This document shows, in pieces, positions 15,892 through 26,696 of a stretch of 64,000 bases of DNA (positions are counted from its first letter, which is position 1; the number at the start of each line of letters is the position of its first letter). A program made the translations under genes and the position numbers. The stretch comes from Novosphingobium sp. SG751A (GTDB taxonomy: Bacteria > Pseudomonadota > Alphaproteobacteria > Sphingomonadales > Sphingomonadaceae), in the NCBI RefSeq assembly GCF_013149295.1, contig NZ_JABGCB010000004.1, forward strand, positions 296,219 through 360,218, read 5' to 3'. Below the pieces are notes generated by a model. It saw only the letters and a list, made by a program, of their open reading frames with translations, had not been told where the DNA came from and did not search any database.

Positions 15892-17667
15892 ATGAGATGG
15901 CCTCCTTCCCATTCCTTGCTCCGCGCGGCGGTAACGCTGCGCCAATGGCTGCGGGGCAGCGAGTTGGCGTTCATCCTGCTGGCTGTGGCAGTGGGCGCAA
16001 TGGCGGGTCTGACCACGGCGGCGCAAGGCTGGCTGGCCCATGCGATACAGGGGCTTATCTATGGCGTCGCCGCCAACCGGCTGAGCGCGCTGGCGGAGAT
16101 CCATCATCCGTGGAAACTGCTCGCGCTGCCGCTGGGCGGGCTGGTGCTGGTGCTGCTGGGGCGGATGCTGGCCCGCCGCGCCGGCAGCACCAGGGCCGGC
16201 GCACCTATCGACGTGGTGGAGGCCAACGCGCTGCATGGCGGGCGGATCCCGGCCTTCGACAATCTGGTGATCGCGGCGCAGACGATCCTGTCCAACGGCT
16301 GCGGCGCCTCGGTAGGGCTGGAGGCAACCTATGCGCAGATGGGCGGCGGCATCGCCTCGCTCTTGGGCCAGTGGTTGCGGTTGCGGCGGGCCGATCTGCG
16401 CAATCTGGTGGGCGCCGGGGCCGGGGCGGCGGTAGGTGCGGCCTTTGGCGCGCCGCTGACGGGCGCTTTCTATGCCTTTGAAATCGTGATCGGCGCCTAT
16501 AGTACGGGGGCGGTCGCCCCGGTGATCGCGGCGGCGCTGGCGGCCGCTCTCGTGCTGCGCGGGATGCATAGCGAACCCTATCTGATCGCCACAACCGCCA
16601 CGCGCGCGATCACCATCGTCGATTATGGAGCCTATGCCTTGCTGGGCGCCATGTGCGCGCTGATGGGGATCGGCGTAATGCGCCTCGTCACGCTGGCCGA
16701 GCGGTGGTTTCAGGCATGGCCCGTGCTGGTGCGCTGGCGGCCGGTGGCGGGCGGGGTGATGCTGGCCGGGCTGGCGCTGCTTTCGCCCCAGACGCTCTCG
16801 GCGGGCCATGGCGCGCTGCATCTCAATATGCTGCTTCAGCCGCCGGTGCCGCTGCTGCTCTTCGTTATGGCGCTCAAGATCGCCGCCTCGGTGATTTCGC
16901 TGGCCAGCGGGTTTCGCGGAGGGCTGTTTTTCGCCTCGCTGTTCCTCGGCTCACTGCTGGGTCAGGCCTTTGGGCAAGTGTTCAACCTCAACCCGTGGGG
17001 GCTGGTGCTGTCACCGGTCGATGCCGCGCTGGTGGGCATGGCGGGGCTGAGCGTATCCATCGTGGGCGGGCCGATGACGCTGGCGCTGCTGATGCTGGAA
17101 ACCACGCATGATTTCGCGTTGATGGGCGTGGTGCTGACCGCCGCGCTGGTTTCCGCCAGCATCACGCGGGAAATGTTCGGCTATTCCTTCTCCACATGGC
17201 GTCTGCATGTGCGCGGGACCGACATTCGCAGCCCGCGCGACATCGGCTGGATGCTGACGCTGAACGCCGGGCGCATGATGCGGCGCGACTGGACCAGCGT
17301 GCTTTCCGACATGAGCGTCGCGCAATTTCGCGAAACCGTGCCGCTGGGCGCGACCAGCAAGGCCATCATCACCGATGCCGACGGCCATTATTGCGGCATC
17401 GTGGCCACCGCCGCCGCCCATGCGCCACAGGGCGACCCTCTGGCGCCGGTGGGTTCGCTGGCAATGCTGGCAGACACCACGCTGACCCCCGCCATGGGGA
17501 TCAAGAGCGTGCTGAACAGTTTCGACAGCGCGATGGCCGACGAACTGGCCGTGGTGGATGCGCAGGGCCAGGTCATCGGCGTGGTCAGCGAGCGCCACGC
17601 GCGGCGGCGCTATCTGGAAGAGATCGAGGCGGCTCAAAGGCAGATGTTTGGCGAAACCTCGCGCTGA
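15892..17667 (+). CDS. ClC-type chloride channel with C-terminal CBS region
   Basis: This is a 591-residue membrane protein with the ClC fold in residues 20-430 and a cytoplasmic tail with two CBS-like modules (about 465-580: VLSDMSVAQFRETVPLGATSK and ELAVVDAQGQVIGVVSERHARRRYLEE). ClC landmarks are altered. The GSGIP-equivalent segment reads GAPID. The GREGP loop reads GLEAT but keeps the gating glutamate (Glu144). The helix AAFGAPLTGAFYAFEIV has Ile198 where antiporters have the internal proton glutamate. The SGFRGGLFFASLFLG region replaces GxFxP. It therefore looks more like a channel than an H+/Cl- exchanger. It is monocistronic, 60 bases after phhB. Confidence 0.85.
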   Translation: MRWPPSHSLLRAAVTLRQWLRGSELAFILLAVAVGAMAGLTTAAQGWLAHAIQGLIYGVAANRLSALAEIHHPWKLLALPLGGLVLVLLGRMLARRAGSTRAGAPIDVVEANALHGGRIPAFDNLVIAAQTILSNGCGASVGLEATYAQMGGGIASLLGQWLRLRRADLRNLVGAGAGAAVGAAFGAPLTGAFYAFEIVIGAYSTGAVAPVIAAALAAALVLRGMHSEPYLIATTATRAITIVDYGAYALLGAMCALMGIGVMRLVTLAERWFQAWPVLVRWRPVAGGVMLAGLALLSPQTLSAGHGALHLNMLLQPPVPLLLFVMALKIAASVISLASGFRGGLFFASLFLGSLLGQAFGQVFNLNPWGLVLSPVDAALVGMAGLSVSIVGGPMTLALLMLETTHDFALMGVVLTAALVSASITREMFGYSFSTWRLHVRGTDIRSPRDIGWMLTLNAGRMMRRDWTSVLSDMSVAQFRETVPLGATSKAIITDADGHYCGIVATAAAHAPQGDPLAPVGSLAMLADTTLTPAMGIKSVLNSFDSAMADELAVVDAQGQVIGVVSERHARRRYLEEIEAAQRQMFGETSR

Positions 17668-17676
17668 TGCGATAGC

Positions 17677-18717
<1,041 letters not shown>

Positions 18718-18802
18718 TTAACGCGCAGGAAGCGCAAGGAAGAGCCTGCCCCGTTGCAGGAAACCCGCCCAGCAAGTTTTTATCACACCATTGGAGGTTT
18801 CG

Positions 18803-18886
18803 ATGACCGACCTCGTCTGGCTCGCCGTTCTGGCGGGCCTCACTTTGCTTTCCCTCGCCTTTCTGCGCCTGACCGAGCGCGCCTGA
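18803..18886 (+). CDS. 27-residue membrane peptide leading the kdp operon
   Basis: An ATG at 18803 with TTGGAGG five bases upstream encodes MTDLVWLAVLAGLTLLSLAF followed by LRLTERA. This is one hydrophobic span ending in a charged LTERA tail. It is distinct from KdpF, which follows 18 bases later with its own ribosome site. Small peptides of this form, ending in a CER or TER motif, occur ahead of kdpF in other proteobacterial kdp operons to my recollection, but I know of no assigned function. A structural role beside KdpF in the KdpA complex is a reasonable guess. Confidence 0.6.
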   Translation: MTDLVWLAVLAGLTLLSLAFLRLTERA

Positions 18887-18904
18887 CCTTCAAGGAAACC
18901 GGCC

Positions 18905-18994
18905 ATGACCCTTCCGCTTTGCCTTGCCGCGCTGACGGCGCTGGGGCTGCTCGCCTATCTGGTGGTCGCGCTTTTGCGGCCCGAAAAGTTTTAG
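18905..18994 (+). CDS. kdpF: KdpF, small subunit of the K+-transporting ATPase
   Basis: The 29-residue product MTLPLCLAALTALGLLAYLV plus VALLRPEKF matches KdpF in length, single membrane span and the closing GxLxYLVxALxxPExF pattern. KdpF stabilises the KdpFABC complex in the membrane. AAGGAAA precedes the ATG. The stop is 13 bases before the kdpA start, with a shared strong ribosome site between. Confidence 0.9.
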   Translation: MTLPLCLAALTALGLLAYLVVALLRPEKF

Positions 18995-19007
18995 AAAGGA
19001 GGCGCCT

Positions 19008-20711
19008 GTGACAACTGGCATGACCATGTCCGGCTGGGGCCTGATCCTCATTTTCACCGCGCTCGTGGCGCTGCTGGCAAAGCCGGTGGGCCGATGGCTC
19101 TTTGCGCTTTATGAAGGGCGTGCCACTCCCCTGCACCGCGTGCTCGGCCCGCTTGAACGTGGGTTCTATCGCGCATCGGGCATTGATCCGAACCGCGAAC
19201 AGGGCTGGCTGGCCTATGGGCTGCATATGCTGACCTTTCAGGTGGTGCTGACGCTCTTCACCTATGCGATCCTGCGGCTTCAGGGCGTCTTGCCGATGAA
19301 CCCGCGCGGATTGGCGGGCATTGGCGCGGATGGCGCGATGAACACCGCCATCGCCTTTGTCACCAACACCAACTGGCAATGGTATGCGGGCGAAAGCGTG
19401 CTCTCGAACTTCAGCCAGATGGTCGGCCTGACGATCCATAATTTCCTCTCGGCCGCCACGGGCATCGCCATTGCCTTTGCCCTGTTTCGCGGCTTTGCCC
19501 GCCATGAGGCAAAGACTGTGGGCAATTTCTGGGCCGATTGCACCCGCGTGACGCTCTATCTCCTGCTGCCGCTCTGCGTGATCTACGCGCTGTTTCTGGT
19601 CGCCTGCGGCGTGCCGCAGACCTTCACCAGCCTTGTCGAGGCCCATGCGCTGGAGGGCGCGCGTCAGGCCATCGTGCTTGGCCCCGTGGCCAGCCAGGAA
19701 GCGATCAAGATGCTGGGCACCAATGGCGGCGGTTTCTACAACGCCAATTCTGCCCATCCCTTCGAAAATCCCTCCGCGCTCACCAATTTCGTCCAGATGC
19801 TCTCGATCTTTGCCATCGGGTCGGGCCTGACATGGTGCTTTGGCCGCGCGGTAGGCAACACGCGTCAGGGCTGGGCGATCCTTTGCGCGATGCTGATCCT
19901 GTTCGTGGCGGGCGCTGGCATCGCCTATTGGCAGGAGGCCGACGGCGCCACTCTGGCCATGGCGGGCGGACATATGGAGGGCAAGGAAGTGCGCTTCGGC
20001 ATCGCCGCCAGCGCCCTGTTCTCCGCCGTCACCACCGCGGCCAGCTGCGGCGCCGTCAACGCCATGCACGACAGTTTCACCGCGATCGGCGGCCTGATCC
20101 CGATCTTCAACATGCAGCTTGGCGAGATCGTCATCGGCGGCGTGGGCTCGGGGATTTACGGCTTTCTGCTCTTTGCGCTGCTGGCGGTGTTCGTGGCCGG
20201 TTTGATGGTGGGGCGCACCCCTGAATATGTCGGCAAGAAGATCGAGGCGCGCGAGGTCAAGCTGGCTGTGCTGGCGATTGCCGTGCTGCCGCTCTCGATC
20301 CTTGGGTTTACCGCGCTGGCCGCCGTGCTGCCTGCCGGCTTGGCCGGACCTCTCAACAAAGGCCCGCATGGGTTTAGCGAGATCCTCTACGCCTTCTCCT
20401 CGGCCACGGCCAACAATGGCTCGGCCTTTGCCGGGCTCAGCGCAGGCACGCCGTTTTACAATGGTCTGCTGGGCGTAGCCATGTGGGTGGGGCGCTTCTT
20501 TGTCATCATCCCCGTGCTGGCCATCGCAGGCAGCCTTGCCGCCAAGCGGCATACGCCCGCCACCGCCGGTTCCTTTCCCACCACCGGGGCGCTGTGGGTC
20601 GGCCTGCTGATCGGGGTGATCCTGATCCTTGGCGGCCTCACCTTCCTGCCCAGCCTCGCGCTTGGCCCGATTGCCGATCAGGTTTCGGTGCTGGCCCATA
20701 CTGCTTTCTAA
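19008..20711 (+). CDS. kdpA: KdpA, K+-channel subunit of the KdpFABC ATPase
   Basis: This 567-residue polytopic protein forms the high-affinity potassium path. Selectivity-filter-like loops are visible: VTNTNWQWYAGES, GTNGGGFYNANSAHPFENP, SCGAVNAMHDSF and SSATANNGSAFAGL, one for each of the four channel repeats. The GTG start at 19008 has AAAGGAGG at 18996-19003. The length is close to E. coli KdpA. It is transcribed with kdpB, kdpC and the kdpDE regulators, so expression should respond to potassium limitation or osmotic stress. Confidence 0.97.
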   Translation: MTTGMTMSGWGLILIFTALVALLAKPVGRWLFALYEGRATPLHRVLGPLERGFYRASGIDPNREQGWLAYGLHMLTFQVVLTLFTYAILRLQGVLPMNPRGLAGIGADGAMNTAIAFVTNTNWQWYAGESVLSNFSQMVGLTIHNFLSAATGIAIAFALFRGFARHEAKTVGNFWADCTRVTLYLLLPLCVIYALFLVACGVPQTFTSLVEAHALEGARQAIVLGPVASQEAIKMLGTNGGGFYNANSAHPFENPSALTNFVQMLSIFAIGSGLTWCFGRAVGNTRQGWAILCAMLILFVAGAGIAYWQEADGATLAMAGGHMEGKEVRFGIAASALFSAVTTAASCGAVNAMHDSFTAIGGLIPIFNMQLGEIVIGGVGSGIYGFLLFALLAVFVAGLMVGRTPEYVGKKIEAREVKLAVLAIAVLPLSILGFTALAAVLPAGLAGPLNKGPHGFSEILYAFSSATANNGSAFAGLSAGTPFYNGLLGVAMWVGRFFVIIPVLAIAGSLAAKRHTPATAGSFPTTGALWVGLLIGVILILGGLTFLPSLALGPIADQVSVLAHTAF

Positions 20712-20723
20712 AGGACCACAGTG

Positions 20724-22733
20724 ATGTCCACCCCCCAATCCATGTTTGCGCCCGAACTGGTGCTGCCCGCAATGCGCGATGCCTTGCGCAAGCTGGCTCC
20801 GCGTGAACTCATCGGCAATCCGGTGCTCTTCACCACCGCCGTCGTGGCCACGCTGCTGTCCATCCTGCTGATAATCGGCGGCAGCGGCCTGTCGCTGGGC
20901 TTTCAACTGCAACTGATCGTCTGGCTCTGGCTGACCGTGCTGTTCGGCACCTTTGCCGAGGCGCTGGCCGAAGGGCGCGGGCGGGCGCAGGCCGCATCCC
21001 TGCGCGCCGCAAAATCCGATCTGGTCGCCCGCCTGCCCGATGGCCGCATGATCCCGGCCAGCCAGTTGCAGCGCGGCGACGAGGTAATCGTCGAAACCGG
21101 CGACCTGATCCCGGCCGATGGCGAGGTGATCGAGGGCGTAGCCAGCGTCAACGAGGCCGCCATCACCGGCGAGAGCGCCCCTGTCATCCGCGAGGCAGGC
21201 GGCGACCGCAGTGCCGTTACCGCCGGCACCCGCGTCATTTCCGATCATATCCGTATGCGCGTGACGCAGGAGCCGGGGCAGGGCTTTCTCGACCGCATGA
21301 TCGCGCTGGTCGAAGGCGCGCAGCGGCAAAAGACCCCCAATGAGATCGCGCTGACGATCCTGCTGGTGGGGCTGACGATCATCTTCCTGATCGCGGTGTC
21401 CACCATCCCCGCCTTTGCCCATTATGCGGGGGGCAGCGTGCCCGTGGCGGTGCTGGCGGCGCTGCTGATCACCCTCATTCCCACCACGATTGCCGCGCTG
21501 CTCTCGGCCATCGGCATCGCCGGGATGGACCGGCTGGTGCGTTTCAACGTGCTGGCCAAATCGGGCCGCGCGGTCGAGGCGGCGGGCGACATCGACGTGC
21601 TGCTGCTCGACAAGACGGGCACGATCACCGTGGGCGACCGGGCGGCCTGCGAGCTGCGCCCCCTGACCGGCGTGCCGATGGAACGCCTTGCGCAGGCCGC
21701 GCTGATAGCCAGTCTGGCCGATGAAACGCCCGAGGGGCGCAGCATCGTGGTGCTGGCCCGCGCCGCCAATCTGGCGCAGGGCGCGCTGCCCGAGGATGCT
21801 CAGATCATCCCCTTTACCGCCCAGACACGCCTGTCGGGCATCCGCACGGCGCAAAGTCTAATCCAGAAGGGTGCGGTGGATTCGCTGCTGCGCGCCCATC
21901 CCGATGCCGCGCCAGGCGCCGCCGCTGAACTGCGCCGCATCGCCGATGACATCGCCCGCCTTGGCCAGACCCCGCTGGGCGTGGCGGAAAATGGCCGCCT
22001 GCTGGGAGTGGTTGCGCTCAAAGACATCATCAAATCGGGCGTGCGCGACCGCTTTGCACAATTGCGCCAGATGGGCATCCGCACCGTGATGATCACCGGC
22101 GACAACCCCCTGACCGCCGCCGCCATCGCTGCTGAGGCAGGCGTTGATGATTTCCTTGCCGAAGCCACGCCCGAGGACAAGCTTGCCCTGATCCGGCACG
22201 AACAGCAAGGCGGGCGCCTTGTGGCCATGTGCGGCGATGGCACCAATGACGCGCCCGCTCTGGCGCAGGCTGATGTGGGCGTGGCAATGAACACCGGCAC
22301 ACAGGCCGCGCGCGAGGCGGGCAATATGGTCGATCTGGACTCTGACCCGACCAAGCTGATCGAGATCGTGGGTCTGGGCAAGCAATTGCTGATGACGCGC
22401 GGGGCGCTGACCACCTTTAGCGTGGCCAATGATGTGGCCAAATATTTCGCCATTATTCCGGCCATGTTCGTGGTGCTTTATCCCGGCCTTGGCGCGCTCA
22501 ACGTGATGGGGCTGGCCAGCCCGCAAAGCGCGATCCTTTCGGCCATCATTTTCAATGCGCTGATCATTCCGGCGCTGGTGCCGCTGGCGCTGAGAGGCGT
22601 GACCTATCGCCCGATGGGAGCCGGGCCGATGCTGGCGCGCAATCTGGCGATCTATGGGCTGGGCGGGCTGATCGCACCCTTTGTCGGCATCAAGGCCATC
22701 GACCTTGCCGTTGCCGCGCTCAATCTGGCCTGA
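20724..22733 (+). CDS. kdpB: KdpB, P-type ATPase subunit
   Basis: KdpB is the ATP-hydrolysing subunit. The 669-residue protein shows ITGESAPV (actuator domain), [10 protein letters not shown] with the phosphorylated Asp296, the nucleotide-domain motif and the hinge [17 protein letters not shown]. The ATG at 20724 is preferred, nine bases after AAGGA; a GTG three bases earlier is also possible. It follows kdpA by 12 bases. Confidence 0.97.
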   Translation: MSTPQSMFAPELVLPAMRDALRKLAPRELIGNPVLFTTAVVATLLSILLIIGGSGLSLGFQLQLIVWLWLTVLFGTFAEALAEGRGRAQAASLRAAKSDLVARLPDGRMIPASQLQRGDEVIVETGDLIPADGEVIEGVASVNEAAITGESAPVIREAGGDRSAVTAGTRVISDHIRMRVTQEPGQGFLDRMIALVEGAQRQKTPNEIALTILLVGLTIIFLIAVSTIPAFAHYAGGSVPVAVLAALLITLIPTTIAALLSAIGIAGMDRLVRFNVLAKSGRAVEAAGDIDVLLLDKTGTITVGDRAACELRPLTGVPMERLAQAALIASLADETPEGRSIVVLARAANLAQGALPEDAQIIPFTAQTRLSGIRTAQSLIQKGAVDSLLRAHPDAAPGAAAELRRIADDIARLGQTPLGVAENGRLLGVVALKDIIKSGVRDRFAQLRQMGIRTVMITGDNPLTAAAIAAEAGVDDFLAEATPEDKLALIRHEQQGGRLVAMCGDGTNDAPALAQADVGVAMNTGTQAAREAGNMVDLDSDPTKLIEIVGLGKQLLMTRGALTTFSVANDVAKYFAIIPAMFVVLYPGLGALNVMGLASPQSAILSAIIFNALIIPALVPLALRGVTYRPMGAGPMLARNLAIYGLGGLIAPFVGIKAIDLAVAALNLA

Positions 22734-22745
22734 GGGAGATAACCC

Positions 22746-23336
22746 ATGCTCAAGACTTTTGCTTCCGCCCTGCGCCCTGCTCTGGTGATGACCGCCGGTT
22801 TTGCCCTGCTGCTGGGCGGGGCCTATCCTCTGGCCATCACCGCCGCCGCACAGGCCCTGTTTCCCCATCAGGCCAATGGCAGCCTGATCGAGCGCAATGG
22901 GCGGGTGATCGGTTCGGAACTGCTTGCCCAAAGCTTTGCCGCGCCCGGCTATTTCCACCCCCGCCCGTCGGCCGCCAACTATGACGCCAGCGCCTCGGCC
23001 GGGTCCAACCTTGGTCCTGCATCCGCCGTGCTGGCGCAGCGCATCGCCAAGGATACCTCCGCCCTGCGCGCCCAAGGCTATCACAATGTCCCACCTGCAA
23101 TGGTGACCACCTCCGCCTCGGGGCTTGACCCCCATATCAGCCCCGAGGCGGCTCTTTTGCAGGCCCCCCGCGTGGCGCAGGCCCGCCAAATGCCTGTGGA
23201 GCGCGTCGAGGCGCTGGTGCGCGCCGCCATCGAAGCGCCGCTGGCGGGCGTGCTGGGCGAAAACCGGGTCAATGTGCTGCGGCTCAATCTGGCCCTCGAC
23301 GCGGCCCCTCGACCAGCCAGACAACAAGGAGCATGA
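22746..23336 (+). CDS. kdpC: KdpC, K+-transporting ATPase subunit
   Basis: This 196-residue subunit has one N-terminal membrane span (residues 10-35) and a periplasmic domain. Family motifs are IGSELLAQSF, YFHPRPSAANYDASASAGSN and TTSASGLDPHISPEAA. KdpC associates with KdpA and KdpB and raises ATP affinity. GAGGGAGAT precedes the ATG. The TGA overlaps out-of-frame ATG codons, and kdpD begins eight bases later. Confidence 0.96.
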   Translation: MLKTFASALRPALVMTAGFALLLGGAYPLAITAAAQALFPHQANGSLIERNGRVIGSELLAQSFAAPGYFHPRPSAANYDASASAGSNLGPASAVLAQRIAKDTSALRAQGYHNVPPAMVTTSASGLDPHISPEAALLQAPRVAQARQMPVERVEALVRAAIEAPLAGVLGENRVNVLRLNLALDAAPRPARQQGA

Positions 23337-23343
23337 TGGCGCG

Positions 23344-26007
23344 GTGAACACTATCCGCCCCGATCCTGATGCCCTGCTGCGCGCGCTCAACCGGCAGGAC
23401 GGCGTCCGGGGCCGCCTCAAGCTTTTCCTTGGGGCGGCCCCCGGCGTGGGCAAGACCTATGAAATGCTGATGCAGGCCGCGCGCCGCCGCGATGCGGGCG
23501 AGGATGTGGTGATCGGCGTGATCGAAACCCATGGCCGCGCCGAGACCGAGCAGCGCGCGACAGGCTTTGAAATCATCCCCCGCCGCGCCATCGACCATCG
23601 CGGACAGACCCTGCATGAGATGGACCTCGACGCCATCATCGCCCGCCGTCCCGCCCTCGTGCTGATCGACGAGCTGGCCCATACCAACGCGCCCGGTTGC
23701 CGCCATGACAAGCGCTGGCAGGATGTCGAGGAAGTGCTGAATGCGGGGATCGACGTTTACTCGACCCTCAATGTCCAGCACCTGGAAAGCCTCAACGACG
23801 TGGTTGCATCCTTTGCCCGGCTGCGCGTGCGTGAGACGCTGCCCGACCGGGTGCTGGACCATGCCGAGATCGAGGTGGTGGACATTCCCCCCGGCGAGCT
23901 GATCGAGCGGCTGAAAGCGGGCAAGGTCTATGTGCCGCAGGAGGCAAGCCGGGCGCTGGCCCATTTCTTTTCGCATTCCAATCTCACGGCCCTGCGCGAA
24001 CTGGCGCTGCGCCGTGCGGCGCAGGCGGTCGATGTGCAGATGCTCGATTACCTGCGCGCCCATGCTCTTGAGGGCACATGGGCGGCAGGCGAGCGTCTTT
24101 TGGTGGCCGTGGGCGCGGATGCCGGGGCACACGAGGTGGTGCGCGCGGGCAAGAGGCTGGCGGATTCGCTCTGCGCGCCCTGGACGGTGGTGCATATCGA
24201 AACCGGCCATTCCTCGCCCGCGTCGTCATTGCGCGAGGATCTGTCCGCCGCGCTTCATCTCGCCTCGCAACTGGGGGCGCAGGTGGCGACTATTCCGGCG
24301 GGGGGGCTGGCCGAAGGGCTGGCCCATATGGCGGCGGATTTGCGCGCCACTATCCTCGTGCTGGGTCAGGGCAGGCGTCGGAGTCTGTTCCGGCGGGATG
24401 CCCTGCCGGCGCAACTGGCGGCTTTGGGGCTTGGCGCGGCCATGCATATCGTGCCCTGCGCGGCCGCGCCCCGCCGCCCTGTGGCAGCACGCGATGGAGA
24501 GTTCGATCTGGCCGCTTGGCTGCTCCCGCCCGGCCTGCTGATCTCGGGCGCGCTGACCGCCTGCGTCACTTTTGCGGGCGTCATGTTTGCCGCTCTGGGC
24601 AGCGTGACCAATATCGCGCTGCTCTATCTGCTGCCGGTGATGCTGGCGGCCACGCGCTATGGGCTGTGGACGGGGATCGTAACCGGGCTGCTCTCCTCGC
24701 TCGCGTATAATTTCTTCTTCATTCCCCCTATCCACACTTTCACCATCGCCGATCCGCAAAATCTGATCACGGTGGTGGTGCTGCTGGCGGTGGCTCTGGT
24801 GGTCAGCCATATGGCGGGGCGTTTGCGTGATACGGCGATGCTGTCTCGGGCCAGCGCGGTGCGCTCCAGCGCGCTGGCCGGGTTTGCGCGGCAGTTGACA
24901 GGGATCGGCGCGGCGGGCGAACTGGGGCGCGTGCTGTGCGAGGAGGGCGCGGGGCTGCTGGGGTGCTATACGGTCCTGCTGATGCCCGAGGACGGCGCCC
25001 TTGCCCAGATCGCGGCCAGTCCGAAGGAGATCACCCTGCAAGCGCTGGACAGGGTGGTGGCGCAATGGTCCTTTGACAATCGCAAGCCCGCCGGGCGCGG
25101 ATCGGACACGCTTTCGGCGGCCGAATGGCTGTTCCTGCCGGTCGAAGCCGGAGGCAAGGCGCTGGCCGTACTTGGCGTGGCGCATCCCGATGCGGCCCAG
25201 CCGGTGCGGGCCGATCTGTTGCCCATGCTGACCAGTTTTCTCGATCAGGCGGGCCTTGCGCTGGACCGCATCCGGCTGGAGGCCGAGCGCGGCCATCTGC
25301 GGCGGCTGGAGGAGCGCGATGCCTTGCGCGCCGCCCTGCTCTCCTCAGTCAGCCACGATCTGCGTACGCCGCTCACCGCCGTTATCGGCCTGCTGGGTGA
25401 TCTGATGCCCGCCGATCCTGAACAGGAGCGCGTGCTGAACCTTGCCCGCGCCGAGGCCGAGCGGCTGCAACGCTTCGTCGCCAACCTCCTCGACATGGTA
25501 CGGATCGAGACGGGCGCGGTCGAACTGCATCCCGAGCCGGTCGATCTGGCCGAGGCGGTCGGCAGCGCCGCGCATGATCTGCGCCGTTTGCTGGGTCACA
25601 GGAAGCTGGCCGTGGATATAGCCGCCGATCTGCCCCTCGTGCGGCTTGATCCGCGCTTGCTGCACCATTGCCTGATAAACCTGATCGAGAATGCCGCCCA
25701 TTACAGCCCCGCCGACACGCCTATCCGCATAGAGGCGCGCGCCGATACCGACGGACTGGATCTGGCGGTGATTGACGAAGGCCCCGGATTGCCGCCGGGC
25801 AGCGAAACCCGCGTGTTCGAAACCTTCACCCGACTCGAAGGATCGGACCGCAAGGGCGGCACCGGGCTTGGCCTTGCCATCGTCAAGGGTTTTGCCGAAG
25901 CGATGGGACTGCAGGTGAGTGCGGCCAATCGCGCGGATGGCAAGGGAGCCTGTTTTACGCTGCGCATGCCCGGCGGATTGCTATGGAAGGAAAATGACAG
26001 GTCATGA
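23344..26007 (+). CDS. kdpD: KdpD, potassium-sensing histidine kinase
   Basis: This 887-residue kinase controls kdp expression with KdpE. Domains in order: N-terminal KdpD domain with Walker-type GAAPGVGKT (residues 30-38) and the LIDELAHTNAPG segment; a universal-stress-like domain; a four-span membrane region near 400-510; a GAF-like region; and the kinase core with the phosphorylated His671 in SVSHDLRTPLTAV, then the ATPase motifs (NLIENAAHYS, DEGPGLPPG, GGTGLGLAIVKG). The GTG at 23344 is the only sensible in-frame start after kdpC; AAGGAG lies 12 bases upstream. It overlaps kdpE by ATGA. Confidence 0.96.
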   Translation: MNTIRPDPDALLRALNRQDGVRGRLKLFLGAAPGVGKTYEMLMQAARRRDAGEDVVIGVIETHGRAETEQRATGFEIIPRRAIDHRGQTLHEMDLDAIIARRPALVLIDELAHTNAPGCRHDKRWQDVEEVLNAGIDVYSTLNVQHLESLNDVVASFARLRVRETLPDRVLDHAEIEVVDIPPGELIERLKAGKVYVPQEASRALAHFFSHSNLTALRELALRRAAQAVDVQMLDYLRAHALEGTWAAGERLLVAVGADAGAHEVVRAGKRLADSLCAPWTVVHIETGHSSPASSLREDLSAALHLASQLGAQVATIPAGGLAEGLAHMAADLRATILVLGQGRRRSLFRRDALPAQLAALGLGAAMHIVPCAAAPRRPVAARDGEFDLAAWLLPPGLLISGALTACVTFAGVMFAALGSVTNIALLYLLPVMLAATRYGLWTGIVTGLLSSLAYNFFFIPPIHTFTIADPQNLITVVVLLAVALVVSHMAGRLRDTAMLSRASAVRSSALAGFARQLTGIGAAGELGRVLCEEGAGLLGCYTVLLMPEDGALAQIAASPKEITLQALDRVVAQWSFDNRKPAGRGSDTLSAAEWLFLPVEAGGKALAVLGVAHPDAAQPVRADLLPMLTSFLDQAGLALDRIRLEAERGHLRRLEERDALRAALLSSVSHDLRTPLTAVIGLLGDLMPADPEQERVLNLARAEAERLQRFVANLLDMVRIETGAVELHPEPVDLAEAVGSAAHDLRRLLGHRKLAVDIAADLPLVRLDPRLLHHCLINLIENAAHYSPADTPIRIEARADTDGLDLAVIDEGPGLPPGSETRVFETFTRLEGSDRKGGTGLGLAIVKGFAEAMGLQVSAANRADGKGACFTLRMPGGLLWKENDRS

Positions 26008-26696
26008 CCGCGCCCGGAAAACTGGCCAAAATTCTGGTGGTGGACGATGAAATGGCGATCCGCCGCCTGTTGCGAGGCAGCCTGTCGCGGGCGGGCATGG
26101 ATGTGGTGGAAGCCTCCAATGCACGCGAGGCGATGGCCGCGCTGGATATCGACAAGCCCGATCTGGTCCTGCTCGATCTGGGCCTGCCCGACCGGGATGG
26201 GCAGGAGCTGATCGGGCCGGTCAAGGCGAGCCGGGCGGCGCTGCTGGTCGTCTCGGCCCGCGATGCCACGGCGCAAAAGGTGGCCGCGCTCGATCTGGGC
26301 GCGGATGATTATGTCACCAAACCCTTCGATACGGACGAAGTCCTCGCCCGCGTTCGGGTCGCCCTGCGCAATCGGCTGCTGGCCGATAATACCGCGCCGA
26401 TGGTGCGTTTTGGGGCGGTGGAGGTCGATCTGGCGGCCCGCATCGTGCGGCGCGATGGGGCAGAGGTGCATCTCAGCCCCAAGGAATATGGCTTTCTGGC
26501 CGAACTGGCGCGTTATCCGGGGCGGGTTGTATCGCATGCCGCGATCCTGCGCGCGGTATGGGGCCCCGGACAGGAGCAGGCGGTGGAATATCTGCGTGTG
26601 GCCGCGCGAGGATTGCGGCGCAAGCTGGAGGATGTTCCGGTCGAACAGAGTGTCATCCGCAACGAACCGGGCGTGGGCTATCGGCTAATGCTCTGA
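26004..26696 (+). CDS. kdpE: KdpE, response regulator
   Basis: This is a 230-residue OmpR/PhoB-type regulator. The receiver domain (residues 8-125) carries the acidic pair DDE at 14-16, the phospho-acceptor Asp58 in LVLLDLGLPD and the conserved Lys in YVTKPFD. The C-terminal winged helix (LSPKEYGFLAELARYPGRVVS...YLRVAARGLRRKLE) binds DNA. It is the last gene of the operon, and its 3' end overlaps the convergent oleate hydratase gene by 12 bases. Confidence 0.96.
   Translation: MTAPGKLAKILVVDDEMAIRRLLRGSLSRAGMDVVEASNAREAMAALDIDKPDLVLLDLGLPDRDGQELIGPVKASRAALLVVSARDATAQKVAALDLGADDYVTKPFDTDEVLARVRVALRNRLLADNTAPMVRFGAVEVDLAARIVRRDGAEVHLSPKEYGFLAELARYPGRVVSHAAILRAVWGPGQEQAVEYLRVAARGLRRKLEDVPVEQSVIRNEPGVGYRLML

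Noticed and set aside
18840..21854. A 1004-codon open frame on the minus strand opposite kdpF-A-B
   Set aside because: Its translation is rich in His, Gln, Arg and Gly without domains. It mirrors the codon phase of the clearly real kdp genes, a common artefact in GC-rich DNA.
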